DNA of 63,910 nucleotides from Gammaproteobacteria bacterium (GCA_017302255.1 JAFLDV010000025.1:1-63910); one strand, 5' to 3'; shown: positions 54,351 to 63,868, numbered from the stretch's first letter. The notes: generated by a model not told the origin, from the sequence alone. Translations and numbers: made by a program.

Positions 54351-55661
54351 TTAACGAGTTTCTTGTAATAAGGTTGCCGCGATAGTTCGAATACCAACGC
54401 CCGTTGCACCTGCGCCCCAGAAACCATTTGCGGTAGCTTGGAAAGCGGCCGCTAAATCAACATGCATCCAGCCCTGCCCATCATTACCGACAAAGCGGCT
54501 AAGGAAACCGGCAGCATTACTTGCACCACCAGCACCACCACCTTTAATTGGTCGACTATTGGCGGTGTCCGCATAGGCCGATGGACATTGCTGTTGGTGC
54601 CAACGCTCAAGTGGCAGCGCCCAAGCGCCTTCTTGCACACTTTGCGCATAACCTAAAGCACGGACTTGCAGCGCTTTGTCTAAACCAAACAAGGCGTTGT
54701 ATTCAGAACCTAACGCCATGATAGCGGCACCAGTTAATGTTGCAGCATCAATGACCAAAGGCGCGCCTGAAGCCGCAGCGATTTGCAAACCATCGGCCAG
54801 CACTAAACGACCTTCAGCATCAGTGTTCACAACTTCAACCGAGACGCCGTTTTTATAACGGATAATATCGCCAAGTTTATAAGCACGACCGTTTATTAAG
54901 TTTTCGGCGCAACATAAAATCAGTTGTACGCGTTTAGTTAAGCCTTGCATGATTGCCAGAGCTAGCGCAGCGGTTACTGTCGCAGCGCCGCCCATGTCAC
55001 ATTTCATGGTAACCATGCCTTCAGAGGCCTTAATCGAATAACCACCGCTATCAAAGGTAATGCCTTTACCAACCAGCGCCGCAGCCACTGGTGCATTGCT
55101 ATCGCCAGACGGGTTGTAATCGAGCACTAAAATGGCTGGTGCACGGTCGCTGCCGCGACCAACTGTATGAACACCGACCCAACCCGCTTGCAACAGTTCA
55201 TCGCCAGCAATCACTTGCGCTTGCACTTTATCTTTGCCGGCTACAGTTTGAATAAATTCGATGGCTTGCATGCACAAAGTTTGTGGCGACAAGTCTTCCG
55301 GTGTTTCATTGGTGATTCGTTTGGCAAAAGCAAAACACTGTTGCAGCTGCACCAAGTGTTCAACTTGGTCGTTACTACCAGTCCAGCTAACACCACCGAG
55401 TTTTTTCGCACTGCTAAAGCCTTGGTAAAAAGCCCATTGCTGATCGAGAGTCCAGTTGCTTCCTGAAAGCTGTACTTGCGCCAAACCGAGGCCATCTAAG
55501 CTGCGACCTGCTTTTTGGATCACGCGTAAAGCATCTGCGCTATTTAACGAGCTGGCGACATGAATTTGATAGCCATCAGTAGTTGGTGTCAGTGCTGGAT
55601 TGCGGCCGAACTTAGCGTCAGCTGCAGTAGAGGTCAGTGTAATTTGGAGTAATTCGGCCAT
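54351..55661 (-). CDS. pepB: Aminopeptidase B
   Basis: PepB is a cytosolic M17 metallo-aminopeptidase that removes N-terminal residues. The 436-residue length is close to the enterobacterial 427. Motifs are VGKGITFDSGGYSIK, KCDMGGAATVTAALA and NTDAEGRLVLADGL. The AELLQITLTSTAADAKFG start and HVDLAAAFQATANGFWGAGATGVGIRT end match PepB rather than PepA. Confidence 0.94.
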   Translation of the reverse strand: MAELLQITLTSTAADAKFGRNPALTPTTDGYQIHVASSLNSADALRVIQKAGRSLDGLGLAQVQLSGSNWTLDQQWAFYQGFSSAKKLGGVSWTGSNDQVEHLVQLQQCFAFAKRITNETPEDLSPQTLCMQAIEFIQTVAGKDKVQAQVIAGDELLQAGWVGVHTVGRGSDRAPAILVLDYNPSGDSNAPVAAALVGKGITFDSGGYSIKASEGMVTMKCDMGGAATVTAALALAIMQGLTKRVQLILCCAENLINGRAYKLGDIIRYKNGVSVEVVNTDAEGRLVLADGLQIAAASGAPLVIDAATLTGAAIMALGSEYNALFGLDKALQVRALGYAQSVQEGAWALPLERWHQQQCPSAYADTANSRPIKGGGAGGASNAAGFLSRFVGNDGQGWMHVDLAAAFQATANGFWGAGATGVGIRTIAATLLQETR

Positions 55662-55738
55662 GATTTACCTTTTATATAGTTCGACGGCAATGTCGCCGAG
55701 TGTATCACAATGCAGTTTTAACTAAACAGTACGCTCGT

Positions 55739-56542
55739 TTAATCTGCGCCAAGCACCGCGTGCAGCATCTTGGCGCTTAACAACATAATCAACAGGGCAA
55801 AAATCTTCTTGAGCACAGACACGGGTAAGCGATGCGCTAGCTTCACACCAAGTGGCGCAGTAAAAAAACTCACCACCGAAATGAGTGCCACAGCCGGTAG
55901 ATAGACATAACCGAGGCTCCATGGTGGTAAATCGGCAGCGTGCCAGCCGGATATGACGTAACCGATAGTGCCAGACACCGCAATAGGCAAGCCGACAGCT
56001 GCCGATGTGCCGATCGCTTGTTGGACTTTGAGGTTACACCAAGTTAGAAACGGCACGGTTAAGGAGCCGCCGCCAATCGCAACTAATGCGGAAATTCCGC
56101 CAATGGCAAAACCCACGCCCGCCAAAGGTAAATTGCCAGGCAATTGCCGGGTTGGTTTTGGTTTGATATTCAGAATTAATTGCAGTGCAACAAACGCCAT
56201 AAACAAACTAAAGAATATGGCCAAAGGTAAAGACGGTACTGACGCTGCTATAAATGAGGCGCCCAGAGTACCGAGCACAATGCCTGGACTCAGTGCTTTG
56301 ACCGCTGGCCACACAATCGCTTGATGTTTTTGGTGACTGCGAGCACTGGCAAAAGCGGTGACAATGATTGCAGCCATCGATGTCCCAAGCGCCATATGCA
56401 CTTGCTGGCTTTGGACAAAATCCAAACTAATAAATAACGAGGTTAAGATTGGAACCATGATGCCACCACCACCGACGCCAAGTAATCCAGCAAAAAATCC
56501 GACCGCTGCGCCGAGCAGTAAAAATGCCCACCAAAGTTCCAT
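55739..56542 (-). CDS. TSUP (TauE/SafE) family permease
   Basis: This 267-residue protein has eight membrane segments in two related halves, with GFFAGLLGVGGGGIMVPIL and GGISALVAIGGGSLTVPFL repeats. Such proteins export sulfite, sulfoacetate or related anions; the substrate cannot be told from sequence. Lone gene. Confidence 0.9.
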   Translation of the reverse strand: MELWWAFLLLGAAVGFFAGLLGVGGGGIMVPILTSLFISLDFVQSQQVHMALGTSMAAIIVTAFASARSHQKHQAIVWPAVKALSPGIVLGTLGASFIAASVPSLPLAIFFSLFMAFVALQLILNIKPKPTRQLPGNLPLAGVGFAIGGISALVAIGGGSLTVPFLTWCNLKVQQAIGTSAAVGLPIAVSGTIGYVISGWHAADLPPWSLGYVYLPAVALISVVSFFTAPLGVKLAHRLPVSVLKKIFALLIMLLSAKMLHAVLGAD

Positions 56543-56709
56543 GAAGACTCCTGTAAATTAACGAACAACAACCTGCGACAGACCGACAATTGTTCGGTTG
56601 CTGATTGCGCTGACAGCCATGTCATAAAAATTTTATTCACAAGGCTTGAAAACTGGTCTAGATTGTTTGTCTATTTTGCGTCAGTGCACAAGTTTACTGC
56701 AATTACTTA

Positions 56710-56738
56710 CTGACGAAAGCCAAGACTGTCTGTATACT
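56710..56738 (+). promoter_or_regulatory. Candidate dksA promoter
   Basis: CTGACG (56710-56715) and TATACT (56733-56738) are 17 bases apart, about 95 bases upstream of dksA. The 56543-56833 gap contains no ORF. Confidence 0.45.
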
Positions 56739-56833
56739 TCCGCGGCTTTTTTCATAGTAATTGCGATGGTGTTGATATTCTGCTATCAATAGCCGCCATC
56801 TTTTTGCTTGGCACTGTTTTACAGGAGATTACC

Positions 56834-57283
56834 ATGCCAGAAGGCAAAACAAATAAGACTCTGGGTCTGTTGGCTTTAGCCGGCGTTTCCCCTTATCAGG
56901 AAGCATCGGGCGAAGAGTACATGAACCCGAAGCAATTAGAGCATTTTCGCAAAATTCTCGATGCATGGCGTCAGCAACTGCGTGAAGAAGTCGACCGCAC
57001 CAAAAACCATATGGCAGATGAAGCGGCGAATTTCCCAGATCCAGTCGATCGTGCAGCGCAAGAAGAAGAATTCAGCTTAGAATTACGTGCCCGTGATCGC
57101 GAGCGCAAACTGCTGAAGAAAATCGAAAAAACTCTGCAAAAAATCGAAGACGAAGATTTTGGCTACTGTGATACCTGTGGCATTGAAATTGGTATCAAAC
57201 GTTTAGAAGCACGCCCGACTGCCGATATGTGCATCGACTGCAAAACGTTAGCAGAAATCAAGGAAAAGCAACTCGGCGGTTAA
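56834..57283 (+). CDS. dksA: RNA polymerase-binding transcription factor DksA
   Basis: DksA binds in the RNA polymerase secondary channel and works with ppGpp on rRNA and amino acid promoters. The 149-residue protein has the coiled-coil tip [17 protein letters not shown] and zinc finger CDTCG...CIDC. The ATG at 56834 follows an AGGAG site; an earlier frame start at 56804 lacks one. gluQ follows 3 bases after. Confidence 0.96.
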   Translation: MPEGKTNKTLGLLALAGVSPYQEASGEEYMNPKQLEHFRKILDAWRQQLREEVDRTKNHMADEAANFPDPVDRAAQEEEFSLELRARDRERKLLKKIEKTLQKIEDEDFGYCDTCGIEIGIKRLEARPTADMCIDCKTLAEIKEKQLGG

Positions 57284-57286
57284 GTC

Positions 57287-58192
57287 ATGACCGTTGCAGT
57301 TTCCCGCACTCGGGGCCGGTTTGCACCTTCGCCATCCGGCCCTTTGCATTTCGGCTCCTTAGTCGCTGCTGTCGGCAGTTACTTACAAGCCAAATCCGGT
57401 GATGCCAATAGCCAGTGGCTGGTGCGCATCGAAGACATAGATACACCAAGAACAGTCCCTGGTGCCGCTAGCGAAATTTTGCGGACCTTAGAGCAATTTG
57501 GTCTGTATTGGGATGAAACTGAAGTCTATCAAAGCCAACGACTGGATTTTTATCAACACCATTTCCAGCAACTACAAGCGAATCAACAGATCTACCCTTG
57601 CCAATGTTCCCGGGCGAGAATTGCCGAATTAGGCGGGGTTTATGATGGGTTTTGCCGGCAACATCCGCTAATTGATCCAACACAGCCCTTGGCCTGGCGC
57701 ATGAAAAGCCAACAAGTACACAATTATTTTGATGATGCCGTGTTTGGCCGAGTACAGATTGACGCCGCCACAGCGCAAGAAGATTACATTATAAAACGCC
57801 GTGACGGCCTGTTTGCTTACCAGTTGGTGGTGGTGTTGGATGATGTTGACCAACAGATCACAGAAGTAGTGCGCGGTGCCGACTTATTGACGATGACACC
57901 ACGCCAACAAGCATTGTTCCAACTATATGTACCACAAGTACCTAAGTACGCCCACTTGCCGCTGGCGGTGAGCGCGCCAGGTCAAAAATTGAGTAAACAA
58001 AACCACGCCACTGATATTCGGGCTTGGCCACTTTCTGTTAGTTTAGCTGCCGCACTTCGCCTACTCGGGCATCCACCGCCAGCTGAATTGGTTGAAGAGT
58101 CCTGTGAAGTTATCTTGCAATGGGCTCGCCAACACTGGCAACTGAGTGCTGTGCCCGCGGTAATGGAAGTCCAAGTTGATGCTTTTCGCTGA
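57287..58192 (+). CDS. gluQ: Glutamyl-Q tRNA(Asp) synthetase
   Basis: This enzyme glutamylates queuosine in tRNA-Asp. The 301-residue protein is a truncated glutamyl-tRNA synthetase without the anticodon-binding domain. It has RFAPSPSGPLHFGSL (HIGH-type) and KLSKQNHA (KMSKS-type), and a zinc site in YPCQCSRARIAELGGVYDGFC. The dksA-gluQ pair is common in gammaproteobacteria, so co-transcription is expected. Confidence 0.94.
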   Translation: MTVAVSRTRGRFAPSPSGPLHFGSLVAAVGSYLQAKSGDANSQWLVRIEDIDTPRTVPGAASEILRTLEQFGLYWDETEVYQSQRLDFYQHHFQQLQANQQIYPCQCSRARIAELGGVYDGFCRQHPLIDPTQPLAWRMKSQQVHNYFDDAVFGRVQIDAATAQEDYIIKRRDGLFAYQLVVVLDDVDQQITEVVRGADLLTMTPRQQALFQLYVPQVPKYAHLPLAVSAPGQKLSKQNHATDIRAWPLSVSLAAALRLLGHPPPAELVEESCEVILQWARQHWQLSAVPAVMEVQVDAFR

Positions 58193-58219
58193 TATGGCGG
58201 AAAAGCGCTGGGGTTTCCT

Positions 58220-58248
58220 TTCATTTTTTCACCACTGTGCGGTATTAT
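58220..58248 (+). promoter_or_regulatory. Candidate pcnB promoter
   Basis: TTCATT (58220-58225) and TATTAT (58243-58248) are 17 bases apart, about 90 bases upstream of the predicted pcnB start. Confidence 0.4.
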
Positions 58249-58340
58249 AGCGGCGTTTTTTTAAGCCTCTTGGGCACCATGATTAGATTTTTCATGTGCA
58301 TTCCTGCCCAACTACCCGAGTACCAAGGAGAAAGACCATA

Positions 58341-59993
58341 ATTTCCCGAGTGTTAGATTTTTGCCGTCGTAAATTAAGCGGCAAAACCAAAACTGCTGCG
58401 ACTGCGCAACTTGAAGAGCAACTGGAGCAAACCGTCGAGCCGACAGTGACTCGTACTGCTCCATTTGCCGAACAGCCAGGGCCAAGACCCGGCCGACCTG
58501 CGCGTCGAAACGAACAATATGAACGCAATTCACGGCACTCACGCCAAGAGCATTCTCGTCATGAGCAGCCTCGCGGTGAACGCCGTCCTGTGCGCAATAA
58601 CGATGGCGCCAGCAAAAGCGGCCCTAAATTAAATCCTGATCATCAAAGTACAGTACTGCCGGGATTAAAAGTGATTACCCGCGATCAACACGGCGTATCG
58701 CGTAAAGACATCAGCCCTAATGCACTAAAAGTGCTCTACCGCTTAAAAGATGCTGGTTTTGAAGCCTATTTAGTTGGCGGCTGTATTCGAGATTTGTTAC
58801 TCGGATTAAAACCAAAAGATTTTGACGTCGTCACCAATGCCCATCCAGATGAAGTGCGCGGTGTCTTTAAAAATTGCCGCTTGATTGGCCGCCGATTCCG
58901 CTTGGCACACGTGGTGTTCGGTCGCGAAATTATCGAAGTTGCCACCTTCCGTGGTCACCACAGTGGCGGCGAAGATGAAGAAAATATCCCGGATGGCGTA
59001 AGAAGCGACCACGGTCAAATCTTGCGTGACAACGTGTATGGCACTATCGAAGAAGATGCAGAACGCCGCGATTTCACCATTAACGCCCTGTACTACTCAG
59101 TTAGCGACTTTGCCATCTACGACTTCGCCAACGGAGTTGAAGCCATTAAGGCGCGCCGCATTGAGTTAATCGGTGATCCTGAAACTCGTTATCGTGAAGA
59201 CCCGGTGCGGATCCTGCGCGCTATTCGCTTCGCCACTAAGTTGAATATGGATATTGCGCCGGAAACTGCGGCACCAATTAACGAATTGGCGGTATTGCTA
59301 CGCAATATTCCTGCACCGCGCTTATTCGATGAATCATTAAAACTACTGATGGCTGGCAAAGCATTCGATAATTTCATGATGATGCATGACTTCGGTGTTA
59401 TTAAGCAGTTATTGCCGCAATTACATAAATTCATCAAGCAAGACAGTGATGGCAAGGCTTTTGCCCTTATCACCAATGCCTTACAAGATACCGACCAACG
59501 TGTTGCCGAAGATAAGCCAGTAACGCCAGCCTTTATTTATGCAGCCCTGCTGTGGTACCCGGTAGAACTGCGGATGCAAACGCTGTTGGTTGAAAGTGGC
59601 CTTAATGAAATTGATGCACTGAATATCGCCATGACGGAAGTGCTTGACGATGTGCAGCGCACCATCGCTATTCCAAAACGCTTCAGCATGAGCATTCGAG
59701 ATATTTGGGCACTACAAGGACGATTGACCAAACGTGCGGGTCGTCGCGCCTTTAAATTACTGGAGCTGCCAAAATTCCGCGGAGCCTTTGATTTCCTGCA
59801 ATTGCGTGCGCAAGCGGAAGGTGGCTCATTAGTTGAACTTGCTGATTGGTGGCAGAGTTTTGCTAATTCTGACGAAGCCGAACGTGAGTACTTAGTGACC
59901 AACTTGGGTAAGGAAGGCATTGAACGCGCCAAACCAAAGCGCAAACGTCGTCCAGTGCGTCGTCGCACTAATGATAGTCAAGGCGCGGAATAA
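58341..59993 (+). CDS. pcnB: Poly(A) polymerase I, probable AUU start
   Basis: PcnB adds 3' poly(A) tails that promote RNA decay. The 550-residue protein has the nucleotidyltransferase motif LVGGCIRDLLLG and DFDVVTNAHP, plus RRFRLAHVVFG and RRDFTINALYYS. The start RVLDFCRRKLS matches E. coli (RVANFCRKVLS), whose gene is known to begin with AUU. Here the AAGGAG at 58325-58330 is 10 bases from an ATT (58341-58343) or 7 from an ATA (58338-58340), while the nearest usable GTG (58296) has no binding site. A disordered Arg-rich insertion (residues about 15-105) precedes the head domain. folK follows 3 bases later. Confidence 0.9.
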   Translation: MSRVLDFCRRKLSGKTKTAATAQLEEQLEQTVEPTVTRTAPFAEQPGPRPGRPARRNEQYERNSRHSRQEHSRHEQPRGERRPVRNNDGASKSGPKLNPDHQSTVLPGLKVITRDQHGVSRKDISPNALKVLYRLKDAGFEAYLVGGCIRDLLLGLKPKDFDVVTNAHPDEVRGVFKNCRLIGRRFRLAHVVFGREIIEVATFRGHHSGGEDEENIPDGVRSDHGQILRDNVYGTIEEDAERRDFTINALYYSVSDFAIYDFANGVEAIKARRIELIGDPETRYREDPVRILRAIRFATKLNMDIAPETAAPINELAVLLRNIPAPRLFDESLKLLMAGKAFDNFMMMHDFGVIKQLLPQLHKFIKQDSDGKAFALITNALQDTDQRVAEDKPVTPAFIYAALLWYPVELRMQTLLVESGLNEIDALNIAMTEVLDDVQRTIAIPKRFSMSIRDIWALQGRLTKRAGRRAFKLLELPKFRGAFDFLQLRAQAEGGSLVELADWWQSFANSDEAEREYLVTNLGKEGIERAKPKRKRRPVRRRTNDSQGAE

Positions 59994-59996
59994 CCC

Positions 59997-60485
59997 ATGA
60001 TTTGTGCCTACATCGGGCTTGGCGCGAATCTTAATGCACCGCTGCAACAACTCGCTGCAGCGGTCGCCGCCTTAGCCGAAATCCCTAATACCACAGTGCA
60101 CCGCGTTTCTGGTTTTTATGGTTCCAAACCTATGGGCCCACAAGACCAACCCGATTATGTCAACGCGGTAGCCGCCTTACATACCAAGCTTAGTGCCGAG
60201 CAATTACTTGATCAGCTTCAACAAATTGAGCTGAGCCACGGCCGTGTTCGCAAAGCCGAGCGCTGGGGACCGCGTACCCTAGATTTAGACATTTTGTTAT
60301 TTGGCGATATGTTAATTGAGACACCGCGCTTAACAGTGCCGCATTACGGCATGGCGGTGCGCGAGTTTGTGTTATATCCACTCGCAGAGATTGCGCCGGA
60401 TTTACAGATCCCAAAACTTGGCTCGTTAGCGGCTTTGCTCGCGCAAGTGCCCATCAATGGCCTAAGCTTATTGCAAAGCCCCTGA
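59997..60485 (+). CDS. folK: 2-amino-4-hydroxy-6-hydroxymethyldihydropteridine pyrophosphokinase
   Basis: FolK activates 6-hydroxymethyldihydropterin with ATP in folate synthesis. The 162-residue protein has GLGANL at its start, YVNAVAAL, and RWGPRTLDLDILLFGD (active-site Asp pair). Its start is 3 bases after pcnB, the usual pcnB-folK-panB-panC order. Confidence 0.96.
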   Translation: MICAYIGLGANLNAPLQQLAAAVAALAEIPNTTVHRVSGFYGSKPMGPQDQPDYVNAVAALHTKLSAEQLLDQLQQIELSHGRVRKAERWGPRTLDLDILLFGDMLIETPRLTVPHYGMAVREFVLYPLAEIAPDLQIPKLGSLAALLAQVPINGLSLLQSP

Positions 60486-60554
60486 AACTGTTGCAGCAAA
60501 CGGCAACTTATGCCATCTTGCGCGCGTTAATTCAAATGGTCGGATGAGAACGTC

Positions 60555-61346
60555 ATGGCAAAAATTACTACTGCAACTTTGTTGAAGATGAAACAGCAAG
60601 GCGAAAAAATCACCATGCTGACGGCGTATGATGCCAGTTTCGGCAAATTGTTTGCCGACAACGGCGTAGAAACAATTTTAGTCGGCGACTCCTTAGGAAT
60701 GGTGCTGCAAGGCCATCCGGACACTCTGCCGGTCACTATCGAGCAAATTGCCTATCACACTCGCTGTGTGCGTGCTGGTGCCTCACAAGCCTTTGTGATT
60801 GCGGACATGCCGTTTATGAGTTACGCCACCATTGAACAGACTTTTCAAAGTGTGATCCCGCTGATGCAAGCCGGAGCCAACATGGTCAAAATGGAAGGCG
60901 GTGAATTTCTGCTACCCACCATCAAAGCACTGACCGAACGTGGTGTACCGGTATGCGGTCATTTAGGGTTAACGCCACAATCAGTGAATGTATTTGGTGG
61001 CTTTAAAGTGCAAGGTCGCGATGCCGACGCTGCTGACCATATCCTGCAACAAGCTTTGGCCATTCAAGAAGCTGGTGCACAATTATTGGTGGTGGAATGT
61101 ATTCCAACTCACCTTGCCGAACGTATTACCAAGGCACTGCATATTCCAGTAATTGGTATTGGCGCTGGCGCCGTAACCGATGGTCAGGTATTAGTGATGC
61201 ACGATTTGCTCGGTATCAGTAGCGGTTATATTCCGAAGTTTTCGAAAAACTTTTTGCAAGAAACCGGCGACATCAAAAAAGCTATCGCCAAGTTTGTTGC
61301 TGATGTAAAGCAGGGACATTTCCCTGCCGCTGAGCATAGCTTTTAA
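60555..61346 (+). CDS. panB: 3-methyl-2-oxobutanoate hydroxymethyltransferase
   Basis: PanB makes ketopantoate using methylenetetrahydrofolate. The 263-residue protein has [19 protein letters not shown] (Mg2+ Asp) and [14 protein letters not shown], both typical. A GAGAACGTC sits before the ATG. First of the panBC pair. Confidence 0.97.
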   Translation: MAKITTATLLKMKQQGEKITMLTAYDASFGKLFADNGVETILVGDSLGMVLQGHPDTLPVTIEQIAYHTRCVRAGASQAFVIADMPFMSYATIEQTFQSVIPLMQAGANMVKMEGGEFLLPTIKALTERGVPVCGHLGLTPQSVNVFGGFKVQGRDADAADHILQQALAIQEAGAQLLVVECIPTHLAERITKALHIPVIGIGAGAVTDGQVLVMHDLLGISSGYIPKFSKNFLQETGDIKKAIAKFVADVKQGHFPAAEHSF

Positions 61347-61394
61347 GCTAACTGTATTTATTTACTCACTTTAATTTATTGGCCGAGATAACTT

Positions 61395-62240
61395 ATGCTG
61401 GTGATTTCTGATATCAAAGTTCTGCGAGCAACAGTCAAAGCGTGGCGACAAGAAGGCCATTCCATTGCCTTTGTGCCAACGATGGGCAACTTGCATCAAG
61501 GCCATTTGAAGTTAGTTGATGAAGCGCGCCAGCGTGCCGATAAAGTCATTGTCAGCATCTTTGTCAATCCAATGCAATTTGGTGCGAATGAAGATTTGGC
61601 CAAGTATCCGCGCACTTTAGCCGAAGACTGTGCCGGTCTTACTGATCATCAAGCCGACGCGGTGTTTACGCCAACCCCAGAACTGATCTACCCGAAAGGC
61701 CTAGAAGTCCAAACTGCAGTTGATGTGCCTTTTATCGGCGATAACCACTGTGGAGCTAGTCGTCCCGGCCATTTTCGTGGGGTTTCTACCATCGTCACTA
61801 AGCTTTTTAATTTAGTGCAGCCAGACATCGCCTTATTCGGCAAAAAAGACTATCAACAATTGGCGGTGATCCGAGCGCTAACTATCGATTTGTCGTTTCC
61901 GATTGAAATCATCGGCATCGACACCGAACGCGCGGCTGACGGTTTAGCCTTAAGCTCGAGAAATGGTTATTTGTCGGCTGAACAACGCGCCACAGCGCCG
62001 CTGATTTATCAACAATTGCAATGGCTGGCTCAGCAAATTCGCGATCAGGCTGCGAGTGATTTTCGCGCACTGGAACAGCAAGTACGTGAGACCTTAAGCC
62101 AAGCAGGCTTCCGCCCAGACTACGTCAATATTTGTCAGCGCCATAACTTAGAGCTAGCCAATGATATGAGTTCGCCACTGGTGATTTTGTTGGCGGCGTA
62201 CTTAGGGACTACTCGACTCATCGACAATCTCGAAGTCTAA
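61395..62240 (+). CDS. panC: Pantothenate synthetase
   Basis: PanC joins pantoate and beta-alanine with ATP. The 281-residue protein has PTMGNLHQGHLKLV (HIGH-type), NPMQFGANEDLAKYPRT, GKKDYQQL and LSSRNGYLS. No panD follows; a repeat cluster begins directly after the stop. Confidence 0.97.
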   Translation: MLVISDIKVLRATVKAWRQEGHSIAFVPTMGNLHQGHLKLVDEARQRADKVIVSIFVNPMQFGANEDLAKYPRTLAEDCAGLTDHQADAVFTPTPELIYPKGLEVQTAVDVPFIGDNHCGASRPGHFRGVSTIVTKLFNLVQPDIALFGKKDYQQLAVIRALTIDLSFPIEIIGIDTERAADGLALSSRNGYLSAEQRATAPLIYQQLQWLAQQIRDQAASDFRALEQQVRETLSQAGFRPDYVNICQRHNLELANDMSSPLVILLAAYLGTTRLIDNLEV

Positions 62241-62250
62241 ACCCCTGCAT

Positions 62251-62420
62251 GCTTGAACATTCGGGGGTGTTGGCTTCGTGCGTTCGCCGCAGTCACATAG
62301 TTAACTATGCTCCTGCGGTCTCACTCACTTGCCGCCTACCCGAATATCCAATCATTTTGGGGTTCCCCCTGCAGCTTGAACAATCGGGGGGTTGGCTTCG
62401 TGCTTTCGCCCCGGCCAGCG
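62251..62420 (+). repeat. Dispersed intergenic repeat, inverted relative to the copies at 18 kb
   Basis: Two direct starts of CTTGAACATTCGGGGG type lie at 62252 and 62375 (123 bases apart). Between them are AGTCACATAGTTAACTATGC (perfect palindrome core) and GCCGCCTACCCGAATATCCA. The CATTCGGGGG and CCCGAAT segments form inverted arms around about 90 bases. The reverse complement of the repeats at 17851-18175 aligns well here. Confidence 0.85.
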
Positions 62421-62441
62421 ATAAAACCACATAGTTATGGT

Positions 62442-62515
62442 GCTCGAAGCTGGACAGCCACTTTTCAGTTTGAACTATGCTCGAAGCTGGACAGCCACTT
62501 TTCAGTTTGAACTAC
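62442..62515 (+). repeat. Two tandem 37-bp repeats
   Basis: Copies starting GCTCGAAGCTGGACAGCCAC at 62442 and 62479 are almost identical (last base differs) with no spacer. They lie between the intergenic repeat and the RAYT-like gene. Confidence 0.92.
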
Positions 62516-62580
62516 ACCTTGACTATTAACATTTTCGCAACCAAAGTTGTAACTCATGGAAATTTTGTCAGGATGACATC

Positions 62581-63564
62581 ATGCCAAGGCATCGTAACAA
62601 ACAAATCGCGCTTAGCGAAACGCCGTTTTATCACTTAACTTACCGCTGTGTGCGGCGCTCATTTTTGTGCGGAGAACTTGATGGTGTTAACTTCGAACAT
62701 CGGCGGGAATGGATTGTCGAGCGTTTGCGGTTGCTGACGACCATGTTTGCGATTGATGTCGCCTCTTACGCCATCATGATGAATCACTATCATGTTTTGG
62801 TCAGAGTGAATGTTGAAAAAGCGGCGGCTTGGTCTGCTTCTGAAATCTTTGAGCTTTGGGGCATCCTATTCCAAGTGCCTGATTTGATGAAACTCTACCT
62901 CGCTGGTCACTTGATTGAAGATGACGACATTCAAGCCGCTGAAAACATGATAGAAATTTATCGTGAACGTTTAACCAGCATCAGTTGGTTTATGCGCTGT
63001 TTGAACGAACATATCGCGAGACTCGCCAATTTTGAAGACAAATGCAGTGGCAGATTTTGGGAAGGTCGCTTTAAATCGCAAGCGATTTTGGATGAAGCTG
63101 CACTTATTAACACCATGGTTTATATCGATTTAAACCCAATCCGCGCCCAAATTGCTGAAACACCGGAAAGCTCGGCATACACCAGTATTGCTGAGCGGCT
63201 AGCACCAAGAAACCTAGCAAGTGACGTAACATGTGCTTTTCATGGCAAGTTAATGCCTTTTATCGACGCTAAAGGGCTTGTAAGTGAACCTTGCATCCCA
63301 ATGCATCTAACTGATTATATTGAGCTCGTCGATTGGACTGGCCGGCAAATTCGTCCAGATAAACGCGGTGCAATCAGAGACGCCGCACCGCCAATTCTGG
63401 CAAGACTTGGCATCGAACAAGGCAACTGGCTACAAAATTGTCAGAAACTTGAAGAAGATTTTCGGCATGTCATCGGCCCTGTCGCTGCCATAGACAAATT
63501 TTGCCAAGCCATTGGTCAAAAGTGGCTGCAAGGTATTCATCACTGTCGACGAAGTTTTGGATAG
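62581..63564 (+). CDS. RAYT-like HUH transposase
   Basis: This 327-residue protein belongs to the IS200-like Y1 (HUH) superfamily. The metal-binding pair is in MMNHYHVLVRV (H69-x-H71), FWEGRFKSQAILDEAALINTMVYIDLNPIRA is typical of the family, and a candidate catalytic Tyr is in SSAYTSI (residue 204). RAYT proteins (REP-associated tyrosine transposases) process palindromic repeats, and repeats directly precede this gene. It is intact and has no terminal inverted repeats of its own visible. Confidence 0.85.
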   Translation: MPRHRNKQIALSETPFYHLTYRCVRRSFLCGELDGVNFEHRREWIVERLRLLTTMFAIDVASYAIMMNHYHVLVRVNVEKAAAWSASEIFELWGILFQVPDLMKLYLAGHLIEDDDIQAAENMIEIYRERLTSISWFMRCLNEHIARLANFEDKCSGRFWEGRFKSQAILDEAALINTMVYIDLNPIRAQIAETPESSAYTSIAERLAPRNLASDVTCAFHGKLMPFIDAKGLVSEPCIPMHLTDYIELVDWTGRQIRPDKRGAIRDAAPPILARLGIEQGNWLQNCQKLEEDFRHVIGPVAAIDKFCQAIGQKWLQGIHHCRRSFG

Positions 63565-63797
63565 TAAATTCATCCCCCAGATCCCACCCTCGCAAATTCC
63601 TATAAATTCACGCTGATCGCAAATCTGGCGTGAGAGCTTATTGTCCTATCACGCAAAAATCCCTAAATCAGAAAAATTCAAATCCAATTATTAATATAAA
63701 AATACCCATGCATCGCTGAAATTACATAGCAGAGCAACACTGTTGTTTCTTTTTTCCAACCGAGGCCAGCCATTTTTTAAATGGTGGCTGATGAGAT

Positions 63798-63865
63798 GGA
63801 CGCTCCCGATACGGCGTCAATGCGCCAAACTGATGTTGATACCATTCAGTTACACAGGAGCGTCC
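63798..63865. repeat. Inverted repeat upstream of the IS110-family transposase
   Basis: GGACGCTCC (63798-63806) and GGAGCGTCC (63857-63865) flank 50 bases; a separate hairpin AGCCATTT/AATGGTGGCT is at 63768-63789. Such structured DNA next to the start codon is typical of IS110-type left ends, which encode bridge RNA in some members. Confidence 0.6.
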
Positions 63866-63868
63866 GAT

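Noticed and set aside
58296-58337. GTG start for pcnB
   Set aside because: No ribosome binding site and the extra residues have no match to known PcnB N-termini.
62249-62510. Plus-strand ORFs in the repeat cluster after panC
   Set aside because: They consist of repeat sequence and start without ribosome binding sites.
62442-62515. CRISPR-like repeats
   Set aside because: Only two copies, abutting with no spacer between them.
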